Shown: positions 43,638-52,918 of the stretch, one piece after another | Layout of the letters: the number at the start of each line of letters is the position of its first letter | How positions within the stretch are numbered: position 1 is the stretch's first letter | Source of the DNA: Thermanaerothrix solaris | GTDB lineage: Bacteria; Chloroflexota; Anaerolineae; Anaerolineales; Anaerolineaceae | DNA: 64,000 nt | NCBI RefSeq assembly: GCF_032334255.1 | Contig: NZ_JAUHMF010000001.1 | Location: 558,001 to 622,000 of the forward strand | Direction: 5' to 3' | The notes under the pieces: generated by a model | What the model was told of the DNA's origin: nothing | The model's input: the letters and a program-made list of their open reading frames with translations, nothing else | Databases searched by the model: none | Made by a program: the position numbers and the translations under genes

Positions 43638-43903
43638 TCAGCCCCCCCAAAATTTGACTCAATTAAATTAACTAAAGCCTGCACGGCTTCTTCGGCATCC
43701 TCACCTTCGGCTTGCAAGATCAACTCTGCCCCCTGATCTGCCCCTAACGTTAGAACACTCAAGATGCTTTTTGCATTCGCCTTACGTTCACCATGAATAG
43801 CGGTAATGGCGCTTTTAAATTTGTTAGCCGTCTGAACAAAAAGAGAAGCCGGACGTGCGTGTAAGCCCACCTTGTTTTTGATCAATACTTTTGCCTCAAC
43901 CAT
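43634..43903 (-). CDS. ptsH: PTS phosphocarrier HPr
   Basis: 89 residues. Phospho-His in KVGLHARPASLF and the regulatory-Ser position in NAKSILSVLTLGA, as in Gram-positive HPr. GAGGCGTATGC precedes the ATG. Forms an operon with ptsI. The 230 bases upstream contain no recognised regulatory element. Confidence 0.95.
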   Translation of the reverse strand: MVEAKVLIKNKVGLHARPASLFVQTANKFKSAITAIHGERKANAKSILSVLTLGADQGAELILQAEGEDAEEAVQALVNLIESNFGGAE

Positions 43904-44139
43904 GCATACGCCTCATCAATGGGGATAACCGTCAAGCCCATCCCACGGGCCAACAGTCACGGGTAATAACGCTCATAATTTTACCGAAATTTTAGTTGGA
44001 GTGTATGGGCAACTTTGTGAAAATTTCTGCATTCCTGGAGATCACTTTGCGCCAGCACAATCAAAGTTACCCCATTTTACGGCAAAATAAAGTCAGTGAA
44101 TTGCAGTAAAATCACCCAAAACCTCGGAGAAAATTGAGC

Positions 44140-44997
44140 ATGGATTCACAGATGATGACTTCAAAGCCTCAAAGCCTTTCGATGTGGATGCGTCGTGACC
44201 TCGCGCTTCCCCAAGAGCATGGCGCCTGGGTTTTTCTTCTTAGCCCTCTCGCCATCGGTTTAGCCACAGCCAATCGTCCCCCTTCTACAAACTCGGTTGT
44301 GCTTTTGATCACCGCTCTGGTTGCTTTCCTCTTTCGCCATCCTCTTACGTTGGTGATCAAGTCCCTAAGTGGCCGTCGCTCACGCGCCGATCTATTTGGT
44401 GCTATCTTGTGGGCGTGCAGCTACGGACTGTTGGGTTTGGTCGGTTTAGGATTTCTTTTGGCGCAGGGCTTTAAGGAACTGCTCTGGTTAACCCTTCCCG
44501 CACTGCCTATCCTGGCGATTTACCTCTATCTCGTCAGCCGGCGTGCCGAACGCCATCAGCCCATTTTAGATTTTGCGGTTGCTGTTGTCCTGGGGCTGGG
44601 TGCACCGGCTGCCTATTGGGTCACCGAGGGCACTTACTCCTCCACTGGTTGGACGCTCTGGGGGTTATGCAGTCTTCACGCCTTAACTTCCATCGCGCAC
44701 GCTTTCATGCGCCTGGGACAACGACGGTGGCAAAGCTTACCCCCTCTTTCAACCCAAATCCGAACCGCCCTGCCCGCCCTAGGCTTCAACCTTTTGGCGG
44801 TTAGCATAACAGGTTTCTTTTCCGCAATCTCCCTATTACCTTCATGGCTTCCCCTTGCCTATGCTTTACAATTATTTGAATCGGCTTGGGGATTTTGGAA
44901 CCCTGCGCTAGGACAAAAACCCACCCAAATTGGTCTACGCCAACTTATCGTTAGCGCCCTTTTCACCTTACTCTTCATCGCATTGTGGCGTACCTAG
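44140..44997 (+). CDS. YwiC-like integral membrane protein
   Basis: 285 residues, seven or so hydrophobic segments. The signature LPQEHGAWVFLLSPLAIGLA near the N-terminus is the YwiC-like family's QHGAW motif. The family's role is unknown; some members resemble UbiA-type prenyltransferases in topology but lack the DDxxD motifs, and I see none here. ATG at 44140 or a TTG six bases earlier, both served by GGAGAAAA. It ends 9 bases from a convergent permease gene. Confidence 0.72.
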   Translation: MDSQMMTSKPQSLSMWMRRDLALPQEHGAWVFLLSPLAIGLATANRPPSTNSVVLLITALVAFLFRHPLTLVIKSLSGRRSRADLFGAILWACSYGLLGLVGLGFLLAQGFKELLWLTLPALPILAIYLYLVSRRAERHQPILDFAVAVVLGLGAPAAYWVTEGTYSSTGWTLWGLCSLHALTSIAHAFMRLGQRRWQSLPPLSTQIRTALPALGFNLLAVSITGFFSAISLLPSWLPLAYALQLFESAWGFWNPALGQKPTQIGLRQLIVSALFTLLFIALWRT

Positions 44998-45006
44998 AAA
45001 ATTTCA

Positions 45007-45840
45007 TCACCCCTTGAGGGCACCAGCCAAAATACCACGGATAAAGTAGCGTCCTAATAATAGGAAGAATGTCAATGGTATGATGACAGCGATCAGCGCC
45101 GCCGCCATTTGCAAGTTGTATAGCGCCACGAAACTCCCTTTCACCTCGGCAAGTTTGACTTGGATCGTCGTGGTCAGAGGGGTAGATAATGTTAGTGCCA
45201 GAAGGAACTCATTCCATACCTGAGTAAAGATAATAATCGCGACTGATGCATAAGCCGGGAGTGAGATAGGGGTGACCACGCGGAAGAAGATCTGCAATTT
45301 ACTCGCGCCATCCACCTCGGCAGCCTCTTCTAACTCCCGCGGTACGGAAAGAAAGAAGGTGCCCATCAGCACCGATGCCAACGGCACATTGAGCACCAGA
45401 TAACTGAGGATCAAACCGGCATGGGTTAACGCCAAACGCGTCAGCGCCATCAACTGTACCAATGGGATCAACACCACCTGGTATGGAAGATAAAGCGCAA
45501 TTCCAACCAGGATGAACAAAAACCGCACCCATCCTGCTCGCACCCGTGCTAAATAATACCCTCCCAAAGCACCGAAGAACGTAGCCAACAGGGTCACCGT
45601 AAAGGAAATAATTGAGGAATTCCTCAATGCCGGGGCAATCAATCGCAACGCAGTGGCATAGTTCTCCCATTGAAGGTTCCCACTTAGTACCAGATAGGTA
45701 CGTTGGGTGATCTCCACCGGTGTCTTCAGCGAGGTTGCAAACATAACGTAAATAGGCAAGAGATAACTGACCGTCAGAAAGGCCAGCGCTAAAATGGTTA
45801 GCAGAAAAAGGATGGGGTTACGGCGAATTATTCGAACCAT
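45007..45840 (-). CDS. carbohydrate ABC transporter permease (MalG type)
   Basis: 277 residues, six membrane helices. The ATPase-contact EAA loop reads EEAAEVDGASKLQIFFRVVTP, quoted core E-A-A-x3-D-G-A. Second permease of the importer; start overlaps the MalF-type gene by 13 bases. As is common for this CUT1 group, no ATPase gene is present, so a shared MsiK-like ATPase elsewhere is assumed. Confidence 0.93.
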   Translation of the reverse strand: MVRIIRRNPILFLLTILALAFLTVSYLLPIYVMFATSLKTPVEITQRTYLVLSGNLQWENYATALRLIAPALRNSSIISFTVTLLATFFGALGGYYLARVRAGWVRFLFILVGIALYLPYQVVLIPLVQLMALTRLALTHAGLILSYLVLNVPLASVLMGTFFLSVPRELEEAAEVDGASKLQIFFRVVTPISLPAYASVAIIIFTQVWNEFLLALTLSTPLTTTIQVKLAEVKGSFVALYNLQMAAALIAVIIPLTFFLLLGRYFIRGILAGALKG

Positions 45841-46721
45841 CGTTGAAATGCGTAGAGGGTATAGGGGATGACAACAATGAACGCGATCAGGAAGATAATA
45901 ACACCCAATCCGGCTCCCAGTGCAACCAAATGCTGCTGGAAGGTAGCGATGAACATAAAGAAGGCCAACACGTCGGTTGAATATCCCGGCCCACCAAAGG
46001 TCACAATATAAACGATATCGAATACTTTGAGAGTTGAGATTAACAACAACGACACCAAAACCAGTAAGCCGCTACGGATGTTGGGCACGATCACATCAAA
46101 CAGGATGCGCAATTTGGAAGCGCCATCCACTGTAGCGGCCTCCACCATTTCTTGGAGTTCCGTGGTACGGAACGACGATTGCAAGATGATGACCGCGAAG
46201 CCCAGATATTGCCAGATAAATATCACAATAAGCCATAAAGTAGCCGTTTTGGGGTCATTGACATAATTAGAAACCAGAAAGTCAAGCCTCAGTGCCCTGA
46301 AGATGGTATTCAAAACCCCCTTGTCTGGCTGGTACATCCAGGACCAAATTGTTCCGGTGACGATAAATGACATCGCCACCGGATAAAGTATCAGAGTACG
46401 TACATAACCCTCTATCCCCCGTATCGGGCTGATCTCCAAAAGGTAAGCAATGAAAAGGGCAATTACGACTGTTGGCACCACCCCCAAGAGTAACCAGCGC
46501 AAGTTGTTACGTACATCCACCCAGAACCGATCCAGGCCTACCATCAATTGATACCACTTTAGTCCTGCGAATCGAAAATTGGGAGCTGTGCCCGACCAGT
46601 CCGAAAAAGAGACATAAATTGTCCACATCAGCATGCCGTAAAGGACGATTAAAAAAATCAATAAAGGTCCCAGGAAGACCAATGTTTCTCCTAATCGGAA
46701 ACGAATCGTTCGCTTCTCCAA
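45828..46721 (-). CDS. carbohydrate ABC transporter permease (MalF type)
   Basis: 297 residues from a TTG start at 46721 (GAGAGGGTGCC upstream; no suitable ATG). Six helices and the EAA loop VEAATVDGASKLRILFDVI. Pairs with the MalG-type subunit to form the channel. A hairpin separates it from the binding-protein gene upstream, which would lower permease messenger relative to binding protein. Confidence 0.92.
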   Translation of the reverse strand: MEKRTIRFRLGETLVFLGPLLIFLIVLYGMLMWTIYVSFSDWSGTAPNFRFAGLKWYQLMVGLDRFWVDVRNNLRWLLLGVVPTVVIALFIAYLLEISPIRGIEGYVRTLILYPVAMSFIVTGTIWSWMYQPDKGVLNTIFRALRLDFLVSNYVNDPKTATLWLIVIFIWQYLGFAVIILQSSFRTTELQEMVEAATVDGASKLRILFDVIVPNIRSGLLVLVSLLLISTLKVFDIVYIVTFGGPGYSTDVLAFFMFIATFQQHLVALGAGLGVIIFLIAFIVVIPYTLYAFQRWFE

Positions 46722-46745
46722 GGCACCCTCTCTGCCAACAGGTAG

Positions 46746-46789
46746 AAAGAGCCTTCCCCTCCCCTATACAAGGGGGGAGAAGGCTCTTT
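46746..46789 (-). terminator. attenuating hairpin between binding protein and permeases
   Basis: AAAGAGCCTTC... pairs with ...GAAGGCTCTTT around a C-rich/G-rich inner stem (46746-46764 with 46771-46789). Short T-run on the minus strand. Likely partial terminator. Confidence 0.65.
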
Positions 46790-46803
46790 TCAGATAAGCC
46801 ATT

Positions 46804-48195
46804 TTATGGCCACTGGTACCAGGCCGCCCCTTCTTTTACCTGGTAGGTGGTGAAGAGATCACCCACCGTCTTGATCGTAGCATCTACATCCGGCGTGACG
46901 ACAAAGGCAGCAATGGCATCCCAGTAAGCCTGCGTAAAGGAGAAGGGAGCAATGCTACCATGCTGATCGAGGATCAGTTTGGTGGGATTCTCGCGCACGT
47001 AGGTCATCAGCTCCTGGCGGATAGGATCCGGAAATTCTTTCGGATCAATGTCAATGCGCGCAAACAAACCGCCCTGGATAACATCGGTCGGGATTTGCAA
47101 CTCCGGCGAGGCAACCACGCGCAGCCAATCCATAGTGGTCTTCGGATGCGGCGCGCCCTTGGTCAAGCCGTAAGTATCAGGATGGAAAAGCAAGATGCGT
47201 TCGGGCTTTTGCGGGAAGGTCACCGCACCGAATTCCTGCCCTGGCGTCCAGCCACGGCTCTTGAAGTAGCCTATAGCCCAGGTCCCCATGATTACCATCG
47301 CCGAATCACCAGAAACCAACAGACCACAGGATTCATCCCAGGTCAAACCAGGGTTGGTGGCGTTGATGTAGGGGATTAACTCCTTAAACTTCTCCAAGGC
47401 GGTCTTGAAAGTGGCATCCGTCTTGACATCAATCTCGCCCTTGTAGAGTTTGACGTAGTACTCCGGACCACCCACTTCTAGCAAGATGCTGTCAAAGACG
47501 AACGCCGCACCCCATTTCTCCTTGGCACCTAAGGCCAGCGGCGCCATATTCGGCTTGGCTGTTTTGATTGCCTTGGCCACATTGATCAATTCATCGAATG
47601 TCGTGGGCGGGGTAAGTTTAAGTTCATCGAAGAGCGGTTTGTTGTAGTACAGGATATTCTGGATGTGCATGTTGAGCGGTACCGTATATGGGTGCCCATC
47701 AATGGTAACCGCATTTGCCAACGGCTTCGGGATCACATCCGCATACTTCAGTTCCGCCCACAGGTCATCCAAAGGCACCAGGTATCCGCCGTCCACATAT
47801 GACTTCAATTCCGCCCCACCCAGGGTTTGGAACGTATCAGGCGGTAAACCTGCGGATAGACGCGCCTGAAGCACCACGCGATGGGACACTCCACCCCCAC
47901 CTGCTACCGGGTTCTCAACAATTTCCACATCGGGGTATTTGTCCTTGAAAGCCTTAAACATGGCATCTGCGGCTTCGCGCTCACCGCCCGCCGTCCACCA
48001 GTGGAAGATTTCCAGTTTGCGCTCTTCCGGTTTGGGGGTTGCAGTCACAACCACTTCGCGGACCTCAGGGGTTCCTTTGACTTCAACAACCTGAGTAACC
48101 ACCACCGTCTTGACCACTTCCTGAGGTTGGCAGGCTGCCAACACCAGACTCAAGACGGCCAAAGCGGTTACTACAATCAGCCATCGCTTGCTCAT
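46804..48195 (-). CDS. sugar ABC transporter binding lipoprotein
   Basis: 463 residues from ATG 48195 (AGGAGGAGAAT upstream). Lipobox LVLAAC, then a linker with VVVTQVVEVKGTPEVREVVV repeats, typical of Chloroflexota binding proteins. SBP family 1 fold: LEIFHWWTAGGEREAADAM, GLPPDTFQTLGGAELKSYV, GHPYTVPLNMHIQNILYYNK, VSGDSAMVIMGTWAIGYFKS. First gene of the importer. The FHWWTAGGE opening is common in binding proteins for oligosaccharides; the exact sugar is not evident. Confidence 0.92.
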   Translation of the reverse strand: MSKRWLIVVTALAVLSLVLAACQPQEVVKTVVVTQVVEVKGTPEVREVVVTATPKPEERKLEIFHWWTAGGEREAADAMFKAFKDKYPDVEIVENPVAGGGGVSHRVVLQARLSAGLPPDTFQTLGGAELKSYVDGGYLVPLDDLWAELKYADVIPKPLANAVTIDGHPYTVPLNMHIQNILYYNKPLFDELKLTPPTTFDELINVAKAIKTAKPNMAPLALGAKEKWGAAFVFDSILLEVGGPEYYVKLYKGEIDVKTDATFKTALEKFKELIPYINATNPGLTWDESCGLLVSGDSAMVIMGTWAIGYFKSRGWTPGQEFGAVTFPQKPERILLFHPDTYGLTKGAPHPKTTMDWLRVVASPELQIPTDVIQGGLFARIDIDPKEFPDPIRQELMTYVRENPTKLILDQHGSIAPFSFTQAYWDAIAAFVVTPDVDATIKTVGDLFTTYQVKEGAAWYQWP

Positions 48196-48443
48196 ATTCT
48201 CCTCCTCCTGAACGAGCATAGGACCAGACTTGACTTGAGGGACAAATTACAATCGAACACATCACCCCTTTACAGGGTAGCTCTTGTCGCCCTTGGATTT
48301 GTGATTTCCAACACCGTAAATAGCACCACCTCCTTTCCACCCTTATCGGTCAGCAATGCCATCTGAAATGGGCTATTACATCATCGCGTCACAGAGCGAT
48401 TCGGCAACAATGAGGGTGACCCTGTTCGGTGGTGAAAATGCCT

Positions 48444-48520
48444 TGACATGTCACCCACAAAACTTTGATTTGCTTTATACACAATATATACAATAGCACG
48501 ACTTTTGGGTTTGTCAAGAA
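48444..48520 (-). promoter_or_regulatory. promoter region of the sugar importer
   Basis: The 378-base gap 48196-48573 holds a minus-strand TTGACA at 48511-48516 (complement of TGTCAA) followed by A/T-rich TTGTATATATTGTGTATAAAG, which offers TTGTAT or TATAAA as -10. A perfect 10-bp palindrome TGACATGTCA lies at 48444-48453, just downstream, a plausible repressor site. No small gene was recognised in the gap. Confidence 0.4.
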
Positions 48521-48573
48521 TTTTTCGGCAAATTTTCCTTTGCCACTCCCAAACCGTTACCACGCCGGCACAT

Positions 48574-48963
48574 TTAAAACACCCCACGTCGCCCTAAAAG
48601 GATCGCTAGAATTGGCGCCAGGCCAAGAAATAATACCCACATTACACCACCAACCTGGTTTAATCGCAGGGGTTCAATCAAAACTATTAGACCCCCTACC
48701 GACAGGACACTTCCAACCCAGGCACGCCATAGACTGACCCGGAAACCCATTCGTCGCCATGTTAAGTAGACACCCAGGCCAGCACCCAGAGCAATGCCAA
48801 TCAATGCTCCTAGTATTCCTAGGGCTAAATCCAAAAATCCAGCCCCTCCTTGCCAACGGCCAATCATCCCCCCTACTAAAACCCCCAAGATCATCAGCGT
48901 CAATTCTCCTAAAACTCCCCCAATGAAGGCTAATAGGTAGATTCGCCATTGATTTTTAGGCAT
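48574..48963 (-). CDS. small integral membrane protein, unknown
   Basis: 129 residues from ATG 48963 (TTGGAG 8 bases upstream). Four hydrophobic stretches: about 9-32, 44-66, 80-98 and 106-124, glycine-rich in the second (GILGALIGIALGAGLGVYL). Short charged loops, including RWQGG and TWRRMGFR. No conserved catalytic residues. I recognise no family. Monocistronic by position. Confidence 0.65.
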   Translation of the reverse strand: MPKNQWRIYLLAFIGGVLGELTLMILGVLVGGMIGRWQGGAGFLDLALGILGALIGIALGAGLGVYLTWRRMGFRVSLWRAWVGSVLSVGGLIVLIEPLRLNQVGGVMWVLFLGLAPILAILLGRRGVF

Positions 48964-49034
48964 ACTAACCACTCCAACTTAAGTGTTTAGCACCATTTTA
49001 GCATAGGCGATTCAAACCCACTGTCTTGGCCAAA

Positions 49035-49075
49035 TAAAAAAGCCCTGGCGGGTGATTGCACCGTACCCCAGGGCT
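49035..49075 (-). terminator. terminator of the agmatine operon
   Basis: Minus-strand AGCCCTGG...CCAGGGCT (49041-49048 with 49068-49075) followed by TTTTTTATTTG, 23 bases past the agmatine deiminase stop. Confidence 0.85.
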
Positions 49076-49097
49076 AAGAAAAGCGAACGTATCCCTT

Positions 49098-50195
49098 TTA
49101 GACCGATGGGCGCGGTTGCTGTTGGGTAATGCAGTGAATATTTCCCCCACCTAATAGGATCTCCCGCGCGTAGACGCCAACTACCTTGCGTTCCGGCATC
49201 AATTCCTGAAGCGCGGCCAGGGCTGTCTTGTCGTGAGGATCATTGAACATAGGTACCACAGCGCCGCCATTGGCCATATAAAAATTGATGTAGGATGCCG
49301 CAAGCCGGTCACCTTCGCGCCGCGGCAACGTCCCTTCAATGGCATCTACCCATTCGCTTTCTTCTTTGGTTATATAGACCGGGTTAGGTTGATGAATTTT
49401 GTGTACCTGCAAGCGTCGCCCACGAGCATCTTTGGCTTGCATTAGGATCTCATAGGCTTCGGCTGAAATGTCATATTGCGGATCCTGCTTGTCATCCGTC
49501 CACGTCAATGCTAAAACACCTGGCCGGATGAAGCAACAAAGGTTATCCACATGGCCACTGGTCTCATCATTATAAACGCCGCGCGGTAACCAGATAATGG
49601 TTTCCACGTTGAGGTATTCGCTCAGATATCGTTCAATCTCTTCGCGTGTTAATTCGGGATTGCGGTTAGGATTGAGCAGACATTCCTCGGTAGTGATCAA
49701 TGTGCCTTCACCATCAACGTGAATGGAACCACCCTCCAACACCAACGGTGCCTTATAAACATCCACCCGTTCAATCTCGGCTACTTTTCGCGCGACCAGG
49801 TTGTCCTGATCCCACGGGAAGTATAAACCACCCTTTAATCCGCCCCAGGCGTTGAACTCCCAATCCACTGCGCGAATTTCGCGCCCATTGGTCACAAAGG
49901 TTGGCCCACAGTCGCGCATCCATGAGTCGTTATAAGACATTTCGACGACGCGCACTTCGGGAGGAAGCAGAGATCGCGCATTCAAAAACTGCGCCGCAGA
50001 AACACCCATCGTGACCGGCTCGAATTGAGCAATGGCTTTCGCCACCTCAGTAAAGGCACGCTGCGCCGGCTTGGCCCCCAAACGCCAGTTATCCGGACGT
50101 TCCGGCCACAGCATCCAACACCCTGCATGGGGCTCAAACTCGCCCGGCATCCGAAAACCATCTTGCTTCGGGGTTGTATCCAATCGCCGTGACAT
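49098..50195 (-). CDS. aguA: agmatine deiminase
   Basis: 365 residues, the family's length. Hydrolyses agmatine to N-carbamoylputrescine and ammonia. Landmarks: MPGEFEPHAGCWMLWPER, YNDSWMRDCGPTFV, VLEGGSIHVDGEGTL, the catalytic His in NDETSGHVDNL, and the nucleophile Cys in LGGGNIHCITQQ. AGGAGGTAGAACC precedes the ATG. It follows an APC permease and putrescine carbamoyltransferase, completing all but the last step of the agmatine deiminase energy pathway. Confidence 0.96.
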   Translation of the reverse strand: MSRRLDTTPKQDGFRMPGEFEPHAGCWMLWPERPDNWRLGAKPAQRAFTEVAKAIAQFEPVTMGVSAAQFLNARSLLPPEVRVVEMSYNDSWMRDCGPTFVTNGREIRAVDWEFNAWGGLKGGLYFPWDQDNLVARKVAEIERVDVYKAPLVLEGGSIHVDGEGTLITTEECLLNPNRNPELTREEIERYLSEYLNVETIIWLPRGVYNDETSGHVDNLCCFIRPGVLALTWTDDKQDPQYDISAEAYEILMQAKDARGRRLQVHKIHQPNPVYITKEESEWVDAIEGTLPRREGDRLAASYINFYMANGGAVVPMFNDPHDKTALAALQELMPERKVVGVYAREILLGGGNIHCITQQQPRPSV

Positions 50196-50221
50196 GGTTC
50201 TACCTCCTAGATGCTGTTTTA

Positions 50222-51643
50222 TTACTTGGTTTCACTGGCAGGTTCAGCATGAAGTAAACGTTGGCGTCGTGCCACCAACACCTCTCCGATAACCAAGGTG
50301 ATCAAAACCCCTCCTAGAACAGGGATCGCAAACGTCCAGTCAACCGGTTGCCCAGGCACCCACACGAAAAATAGAATCGCCTGGGCGATAAAAATCTCAC
50401 ACAACACCGTAAAAATCCATGCCACTGAAGCACCCCCGGGCACTTGATAAGGACGAAACGTTGCATGATCGGTCAAACGCAGTTTCAAAAATGCCGGGAA
50501 CATGACCAGGTAGGGGAGCAGAAAAACGATCGAACTAAACGCAAACAGGCTCCAAAACAGATCCTCCGCCGTGTTCGCAAAGAAACCATAAAGGATGATC
50601 ACTGCGGTTGAGATGATTCCAGTGATAAGATAAGCCCCAAGCGGGGTTTTATTGGTTGGATGAAGGTAACCAAACACTTCCGGCAGAACACCTTCATTTG
50701 CTGCTTCGGCAGCACTGCGATTCGCCCCCATCGTCCACACCACCATGTTGGTCAGAAAAGTGTATAGGGCACCGACCCCTAGAAGTGTCACCAAACCCTC
50801 ACCCAAAGCACTATTACCGAGCAACACCCGCAAGGTGTCAATGATGCCAGAAATTAACCCCAATTGTTCCAGTGGCAACGCCATTAACATCCCCAGTGTT
50901 CCCAGCAGATAGAAAAAGGCAATGAGCACACCGGCTGTAATGATCGCAATAGGAACATCCCGTTGCGGATTTTCCATTTCTTCGCCTGCTCCGGACATTA
51001 ATTCAAAACCCATAAAATTGAACACAATCACGGGCAAAAACGCCAACCCCGCATCCCACGTTGGGAGCAGCGCACGGAAGGAAAGGTCATTTGCCACTCC
51101 GTGCTGCGAGGCATAATAGAACGCTCCCAAACCAATAACCAGGATAATCGTGATCTTCAAAATTGCCCCTATATTGGGCACCCACTTACCGACATCTAGC
51201 GCAATAATTCCGATACCAACCGTGATCCAGGTCATTAGAATTCCAATTCCAATCTGTCCCCACAGCGGCAGATCCGGGAAAAACATTTGCGCGAACATAC
51301 CGGCAAATAGGATATAGACAGAGGGCATCCATAGAGCCACATTCACCCAGTAAAGCCAGGTGACCCGCGCCGCCCAGGTTTCCCCAAAAGCTCGCCGCAC
51401 CCAGGCGTAAATTCCTCCCTGCTCAGGATAGGTGGAACCCAACTCGGCAGTAATGAGCCCGTAAGGGATAAAAAAGAAGATGAGTGTGATGATCCACCAA
51501 GAGACTGCCGAAGGACCAATGGCCGCCGCTGGCGCTAACGTATCCACAACCAAAATAGCGGCTACGGTGAACAAAATCATGTCAAAGCGCCTTAAGGTCT
51601 TCTTGAACCCCCCTGATTTTTCTAATTGTTTTTCTCCTGTCAT
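50222..51643 (-). CDS. APC-superfamily permease, probable agmatine/putrescine antiporter
   Basis: 473 residues from ATG 51643 (GGGGAGGAATATC upstream; a longer frame would overlap the carbamoyltransferase). About 12 helices. APC signatures: the unwound helix 1 region AAIGPSAVSWWIITLIFF and the YPEQGGIYAWVRRAFG segment. It lies between the carbamoyltransferase and agmatine deiminase, so exchange of agmatine for putrescine is the natural guess; sequence alone shows only an amino acid/polyamine transporter. Confidence 0.88.
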   Translation of the reverse strand: MTGEKQLEKSGGFKKTLRRFDMILFTVAAILVVDTLAPAAAIGPSAVSWWIITLIFFFIPYGLITAELGSTYPEQGGIYAWVRRAFGETWAARVTWLYWVNVALWMPSVYILFAGMFAQMFFPDLPLWGQIGIGILMTWITVGIGIIALDVGKWVPNIGAILKITIILVIGLGAFYYASQHGVANDLSFRALLPTWDAGLAFLPVIVFNFMGFELMSGAGEEMENPQRDVPIAIITAGVLIAFFYLLGTLGMLMALPLEQLGLISGIIDTLRVLLGNSALGEGLVTLLGVGALYTFLTNMVVWTMGANRSAAEAANEGVLPEVFGYLHPTNKTPLGAYLITGIISTAVIILYGFFANTAEDLFWSLFAFSSIVFLLPYLVMFPAFLKLRLTDHATFRPYQVPGGASVAWIFTVLCEIFIAQAILFFVWVPGQPVDWTFAIPVLGGVLITLVIGEVLVARRQRLLHAEPASETK

Positions 51644-51696
51644 GATATTCCTCCCCAAAGGTGGATTTATCAAAGAACAAAAGAGAGGGATGGGCA

Positions 51697-52716
51697 TCAA
51701 ACGCCCATCCGCTCCGCTAAGAACGCCTGAATCCGCCCGCTGTGGTAAGCCTCCAACTCAGCGCTGGGGCGCTTCAATCGCGGATACACCAACCACACCA
51801 GAATTCCCTTTTCGGTGTGTAGCCGATTTTCAGCCTGATCGTAAATGATCGAGCGCTCAGAATCCATCACCTCATCCGTTACCTCCACCCCTCGCGAAGC
51901 CGGCAAACAATGCATAAATTTGCAGTGGGCTGGTGCATGCTTGAGCAGATCCATATTGACCTGATAGCGAGGCATAAAGGCTTTGCTGCGTTCTGGAATT
52001 TCGGCTTCCTGGCCCACCCACCACCATAGATCGGTGTAAATAAAATCGGCGTCCTTGACGGCTTCAACGGGATCTTCGGTAATACGTAAGGTCCCCCCCG
52101 ACTCTCGGCAATTCTCTAAAGCCGTCTTGACCCACGCCTCGGGGGGCTGGTAGCGTTTCGGCGCCGCATGGGTAAAATGCATTCCCAACCGAGTGCAAAT
52201 CAGCATCAGGGAGGAAAGAACATTGGTGGCATCGCCGATAAAAGTCACATGCAGATCTTCTAAGCGCTTACCTTCCGGCATGTGCTCCATCATCGTCAAC
52301 ACATCACATACCACCTGCGTCGGATGGTTGTAGTCGGTTAAACCGTTGATGACCGGCACCGTCGCCGCCTGGGCCAGACCCACAATGGTCTCGTGCTTCA
52401 ATGTGCGCGCCATGATCACATCCACCATGCGCGAAAGCACCCGCGCCGTATCTACCAAAGACTCACGCACACCCAGGTGAATCTCACCCGGCTTTAGATA
52501 GAGAGCATGCCCACCCAGCTCTGTCATTGCCACCTCGAATGAGACGCGGGTGCGCGTTGATGGTTCCTCAAAAATCATCGCCAGGCTGGCATCTTTGAGT
52601 AATTTGGGCGTACAACCCTGCTTATCGGCCTCTTTGATCAATCGGGTCAGACTGATCAAATCGAGTAACTCCTCTTTGGAAAAATCCTGGGTGTCAATAA
52701 AGTGTCGTAAAGTCAT
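51697..52716 (-). CDS. ptcA: putrescine carbamoyltransferase
   Basis: 339 residues. Transcarbamylase fold: carbamoyl-phosphate motif PSTRTRVSFEVAM, DYNHPTQVVCD, and HCLPASRGVEVTDEV. GGHALYLKPGEIHLG and VINGLTDYNHPTQ follow the Enterococcus putrescine enzyme much more closely than ornithine carbamoyltransferases, and the genomic link with agmatine deiminase agrees. It phosphorolyses carbamoylputrescine to putrescine and carbamoyl phosphate. Carbamate kinase, which would make the ATP, is not in the window. First gene of the operon; a palindrome lies in its promoter. GAGAGGCGCAT site. Confidence 0.9.
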   Translation of the reverse strand: MTLRHFIDTQDFSKEELLDLISLTRLIKEADKQGCTPKLLKDASLAMIFEEPSTRTRVSFEVAMTELGGHALYLKPGEIHLGVRESLVDTARVLSRMVDVIMARTLKHETIVGLAQAATVPVINGLTDYNHPTQVVCDVLTMMEHMPEGKRLEDLHVTFIGDATNVLSSLMLICTRLGMHFTHAAPKRYQPPEAWVKTALENCRESGGTLRITEDPVEAVKDADFIYTDLWWWVGQEAEIPERSKAFMPRYQVNMDLLKHAPAHCKFMHCLPASRGVEVTDEVMDSERSIIYDQAENRLHTEKGILVWLVYPRLKRPSAELEAYHSGRIQAFLAERMGV

Positions 52717-52733
52717 ATGCGCCTCTCTTAAAT

Positions 52734-52748
52734 ATTCCGTATCGGAAT
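52734..52748. promoter_or_regulatory. palindromic operator upstream of ptcA
   Basis: ATTCCG-TAT-CGGAAT, perfect 6-bp arms, 17 bases before the ptcA start. Partial copies lie nearby (ATTTCCG at about 52753 and TATCGGAAT at 52805-52813). The same 15-base pattern precedes the Lrp-type gene at 54740. Confidence 0.65.
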
Positions 52749-52918
52749 TATTTATTTCCGTTTACATACTAATAATAGCACATTTAACCATGTAATTCAA
52801 GCCATATCGGAATTTTTATGATCATTATCACAACCCAAAGTGACTAATATCGCTGCTCAGTGAAAATTGATCCCCCAAGTCGTTACCACTTTAGTCATTA
52901 TCACGGCAAAATTAACTT

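Noticed and set aside
48444..48453. TGACATGTCA as a firm operator
   Set aside because: A 10-bp palindrome is too short to claim alone; kept only as part of the promoter region.
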